Positions 6,182 through 7,111 of a stretch of DNA of 7,111 bases are shown here, piece after piece. Positions within the stretch are counted from its first letter, which is position 1, and each line of letters starts with the position of its first letter. The DNA is from Bacteroidaceae bacterium (lineage in GTDB: Bacteria > Bacteroidota > Bacteroidia > Bacteroidales > Bacteroidaceae). The DNA is taken from assembly GCA_017558165.1 (NCBI GenBank), contig JAFYWE010000103.1, positions 1 through 7,111 on the forward strand. The letters run 5' to 3'. The notes under the pieces are model-generated. The model was not told where the DNA came from. It saw only the letters and a list, made by a program, of their open reading frames with translations, and ran no database searches. The translations under genes and the position numbers were made by a program.

Positions 6182-6213
6182 TATCATACTTTTGTATCAT
6201 CAAAAATATGATA
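6182..6213. promoter_or_regulatory. Second repeat set TATCAT/ATGATA over the rightward start
   Basis: TATCAT occurs at 6182-6187 and 6195-6200 (13 bp apart), with the inverse ATGATA at 6208-6213 forming a dyad with the second copy. The set brackets the -7 box and probable start point of the rightward promoter. It may be an operator for a second protein such as the 60-aa HTH protein; AT-rich chance is possible. Confidence 0.4.
6187..6194 (+). promoter_or_regulatory. Rightward promoter, -7 box TACTTTTG
   Basis: TACTTTTG matches the Bacteroidetes TAnnTTTG consensus exactly. Transcription would start near 6200, giving a leader of about 48 nt before the ATG at 6248. No clear -33 TTTG is seen; the TGACGG arm of the operator dyad lies in that region instead, which suits repression. 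Confidence 0.55.
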
Positions 6214-6247
6214 TTTTTTATTGTCTAACAAACAAATCCGCTTAATT

Positions 6248-6430
6248 ATGGAAGAAATGGTTATTAAGAACTACTACGACGGACTGACAACCGAGGAGAG
6301 GACGGATTTCATCTACAACGTGTGCAAGCTGTGTGATATGAGCATCCCGACATTCTACAAGAAGTTGCGTACCGGCACATTCAAGAAGAGTGAAGAGAAG
6401 CTTGTTGCTGATAATTTGATATGTGCATAA
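6248..6430 (+). CDS. Small HTH-like regulator (60 aa)
   Basis: The protein begins MEEMVIKNYYDGLTTEERTD. The segment FIYNVCKLCDMSIPTFYKKLRTGTFK (residues 21-46) has the spacing of a helix-turn-helix: a helix, a turn around CDMS, a recognition-like helix IPTFYKKLRTG, then a KKSEEKLV helix. It has no other domain, as expected of a Cro- or Ner-like early protein. I chose the ATG at 6248 because it leaves a normal leader after the promoter; a TTG at 6221 in the same frame would add 9 residues but is close to the start point. It overlaps or nearly touches the next gene (stop at 6430, next ATG at 6432), so the two form an operon. DNA binding is inferred from the pattern only. Confidence 0.65.
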   Translation: MEEMVIKNYYDGLTTEERTDFIYNVCKLCDMSIPTFYKKLRTGTFKKSEEKLVADNLICA

Positions 6431-6431
6431 T

Positions 6432-6977
6432 ATGATTGCAAATATTGAATTTTACACAACGCCAGATGGCGATGTTTGTTGTAAACCTCTTGAGGGGCCG
6501 ATGTTTATCCTCGACGAGAGCCGCAAAGAACTCATCGCAGAAATGATGGTGGCCATCAAAGAACTCTACCCTGCAGCCTTTGCGGCACTCTCGGAACTCT
6601 ACTCCAAAAGTTCGCTAAACCAGAGCTACTATCATTATAAGATAGTGCACAGGTTTATTCGGTGCAACTTTGGAGAATACGATGCTTTGTCAATGGATGT
6701 GAGCGGTTCCGGTCAGTTCCGTATGGAAGATGTCAGGTGTCCGTTGCGCGGAGAGTGTAAATTTGACAGGTTAATCTGTCACGCTCGACTGGAAACCAAA
6801 CTCAGCGAACGGGAACAGCAAGTGGCGAATCTTCTCGGTAAAGGACTCTCGGCTGATGAGATTGGCGAGGAACTGCATATTTCTCCATACACCGTAAAAC
6901 GTCACATTGCCAACATTAAGACAAGGCTTAAGCTAACACACACACATCAGATAATCGCAAAATTTTCAAAAGAATGA
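6432..6977 (+). CDS. LuxR-type HTH regulator with Cys cluster
   Basis: The 181-aa protein ends in a clear LuxR/GerE HTH (about 123-181): KLSEREQQVANLLGKGLSADE, a turn around EELHIS, and the recognition helix PYTVKRHIANIKTRLKL. The N-terminal 120 residues are not a receiver or autoinducer domain. They contain FYTTPDGDV, an HRFIRCNFGEYD motif and CPLRGECKFDRLIC. Cys78, Cys103, Cys109 and Cys116 could hold a metal; that is inference from spacing and from my memory that such cysteines recur in Bacteroides homologues. I recognise the family from Bacteroides mobile elements, where it sits near the control region. The ATG at 6432 begins 1 bp after the upstream stop; a GTG at 6423 would overlap that gene by 8 bp and add three residues. 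The likely role is regulator of element genes, with unknown trigger. Confidence 0.8.
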   Translation: MIANIEFYTTPDGDVCCKPLEGPMFILDESRKELIAEMMVAIKELYPAAFAALSELYSKSSLNQSYYHYKIVHRFIRCNFGEYDALSMDVSGSGQFRMEDVRCPLRGECKFDRLICHARLETKLSEREQQVANLLGKGLSADEIGEELHISPYTVKRHIANIKTRLKLTHTHQIIAKFSKE

Positions 6978-6984
6978 CAATGCA

Positions 6985-6994
6985 GAAAGGAGGT
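6985..6994 (+). promoter_or_regulatory. Perfect Shine-Dalgarno sequence before the 7000 gene
   Basis: GAAAGGAGGT is fully complementary to the 3' end of 16S rRNA and lies 5 nt from the ATG at 7000. Bacteroidetes genes rarely use such strong sites, and none of the other starts in this window has one, so the gene may be highly translated or recently acquired. It settles the choice of start. Confidence 0.75.
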
Positions 6995-6999
6995 AAACA

Positions 7000-7111
7000 A
7001 TGACACAAGACGAACTTGTAAAATTGTCCTGGGAAATTGCCCAGATTATTTATAAATGTGATAACCAGAGAGAAGCTATCATCTTGATAATCGCAACAAC
7101 AGGGACGCTTA
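7000..7111 (+). CDS. Unrecognised protein (3' partial)
   Basis: 37 residues are visible, MTQDELVKLSWEIAQIIYKC and onward to IATTGTL, and the frame is open to the end of the window. They form an amphipathic helix with Trp, Tyr and Cys and then a hydrophobic IILIIATTG stretch. No family is recognised. The start is fixed by the perfect Shine-Dalgarno sequence. A 7-codon ORF (ATG 6980, stop TGA 7001-7003) ends in an ATGA overlap with this start and carries the Shine-Dalgarno within it. The gene lies 22 bp after the LuxR-type gene, so it is probably in the same operon. Confidence 0.65.
   Translation, partial: MTQDELVKLSWEIAQIIYKCDNQREAIILIIATTGTL

Larger units (their letters stand above)
5632..7111. 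mobile_element. End of an integrated element (phage- or ICE-like), continues past the window
   Basis: The right end is outside the window. The case rests on the tRNA-like att remnant at 5615-5631, a divergent repressor/regulator pair around an operator-rich AT region, small HTH proteins in tight succession, a perfect Shine-Dalgarno sequence unlike the left-half genes, and visibly more AT-rich intergenic DNA. No integrase, transposase or structural gene is visible, so prophage, conjugative element and plain accessory island cannot be told apart. Confidence 0.5.

Overview
The window looks like a Bacteroidales (Bacteroides-like) chromosome. The evidence is the combination of a very large membrane histidine kinase with an N-terminal ATPase and a DUF5113-like C-terminal half, a DUF5932-type response regulator, a DUF4494 protein, promoters of the Bacteroidetes TAnnTTTG type, and little use of Shine-Dalgarno sites in the left half. 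These family names come from memory of the sequences, not from a search.

Positions 1-3955 hold a plus-strand operon: the 3' part of a tandem sensor kinase (5' end outside the window), its response regulator, and a small six-helix membrane protein that overlaps the regulator gene by 8 bp and resembles the start of AbgT-family transporters. A minus-strand operon faces it with only 4 bp between (3956-3959). It consists of a DUF4494 protein (5058 to 4621), then yggS (PLP homeostasis, 4631 to 3960), overlapping by 11 bp and probably driven by a TAACTTTG promoter at 5109-5116.

Positions 5117-5748 contain no convincing gene. The stretch holds three copies (two full, one partial) of a 61-bp GC-rich intergenic repeat, several hairpins, a strong minus-strand terminator (5581-5610) and, directly upstream of that terminator on the minus strand, a 17-nt sequence that looks like the 3' end of a tRNA-Ser gene. 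I read this as an attachment-site remnant: the terminator is the original tRNA terminator, and everything to the right (about 5632 to beyond 7111) is an integrated mobile element whose reconstituted tRNA and probably integrase lie outside the window.

The right part fits an element control region: a divergent XRE-like repressor with a coiled-coil tail (6117 to 5749), an AT-rich operator/promoter region with CCGTCA/TGACGG dyads (6118-6247), and a plus-strand series of a 60-aa HTH-like protein, a 181-aa LuxR-HTH protein with a conserved-looking Cys cluster, and the start of an unrecognised gene with a perfect Shine-Dalgarno sequence. The likely logic is a lysis/lysogeny- or transfer-type switch, with the repressor controlling both itself and the rightward operon.
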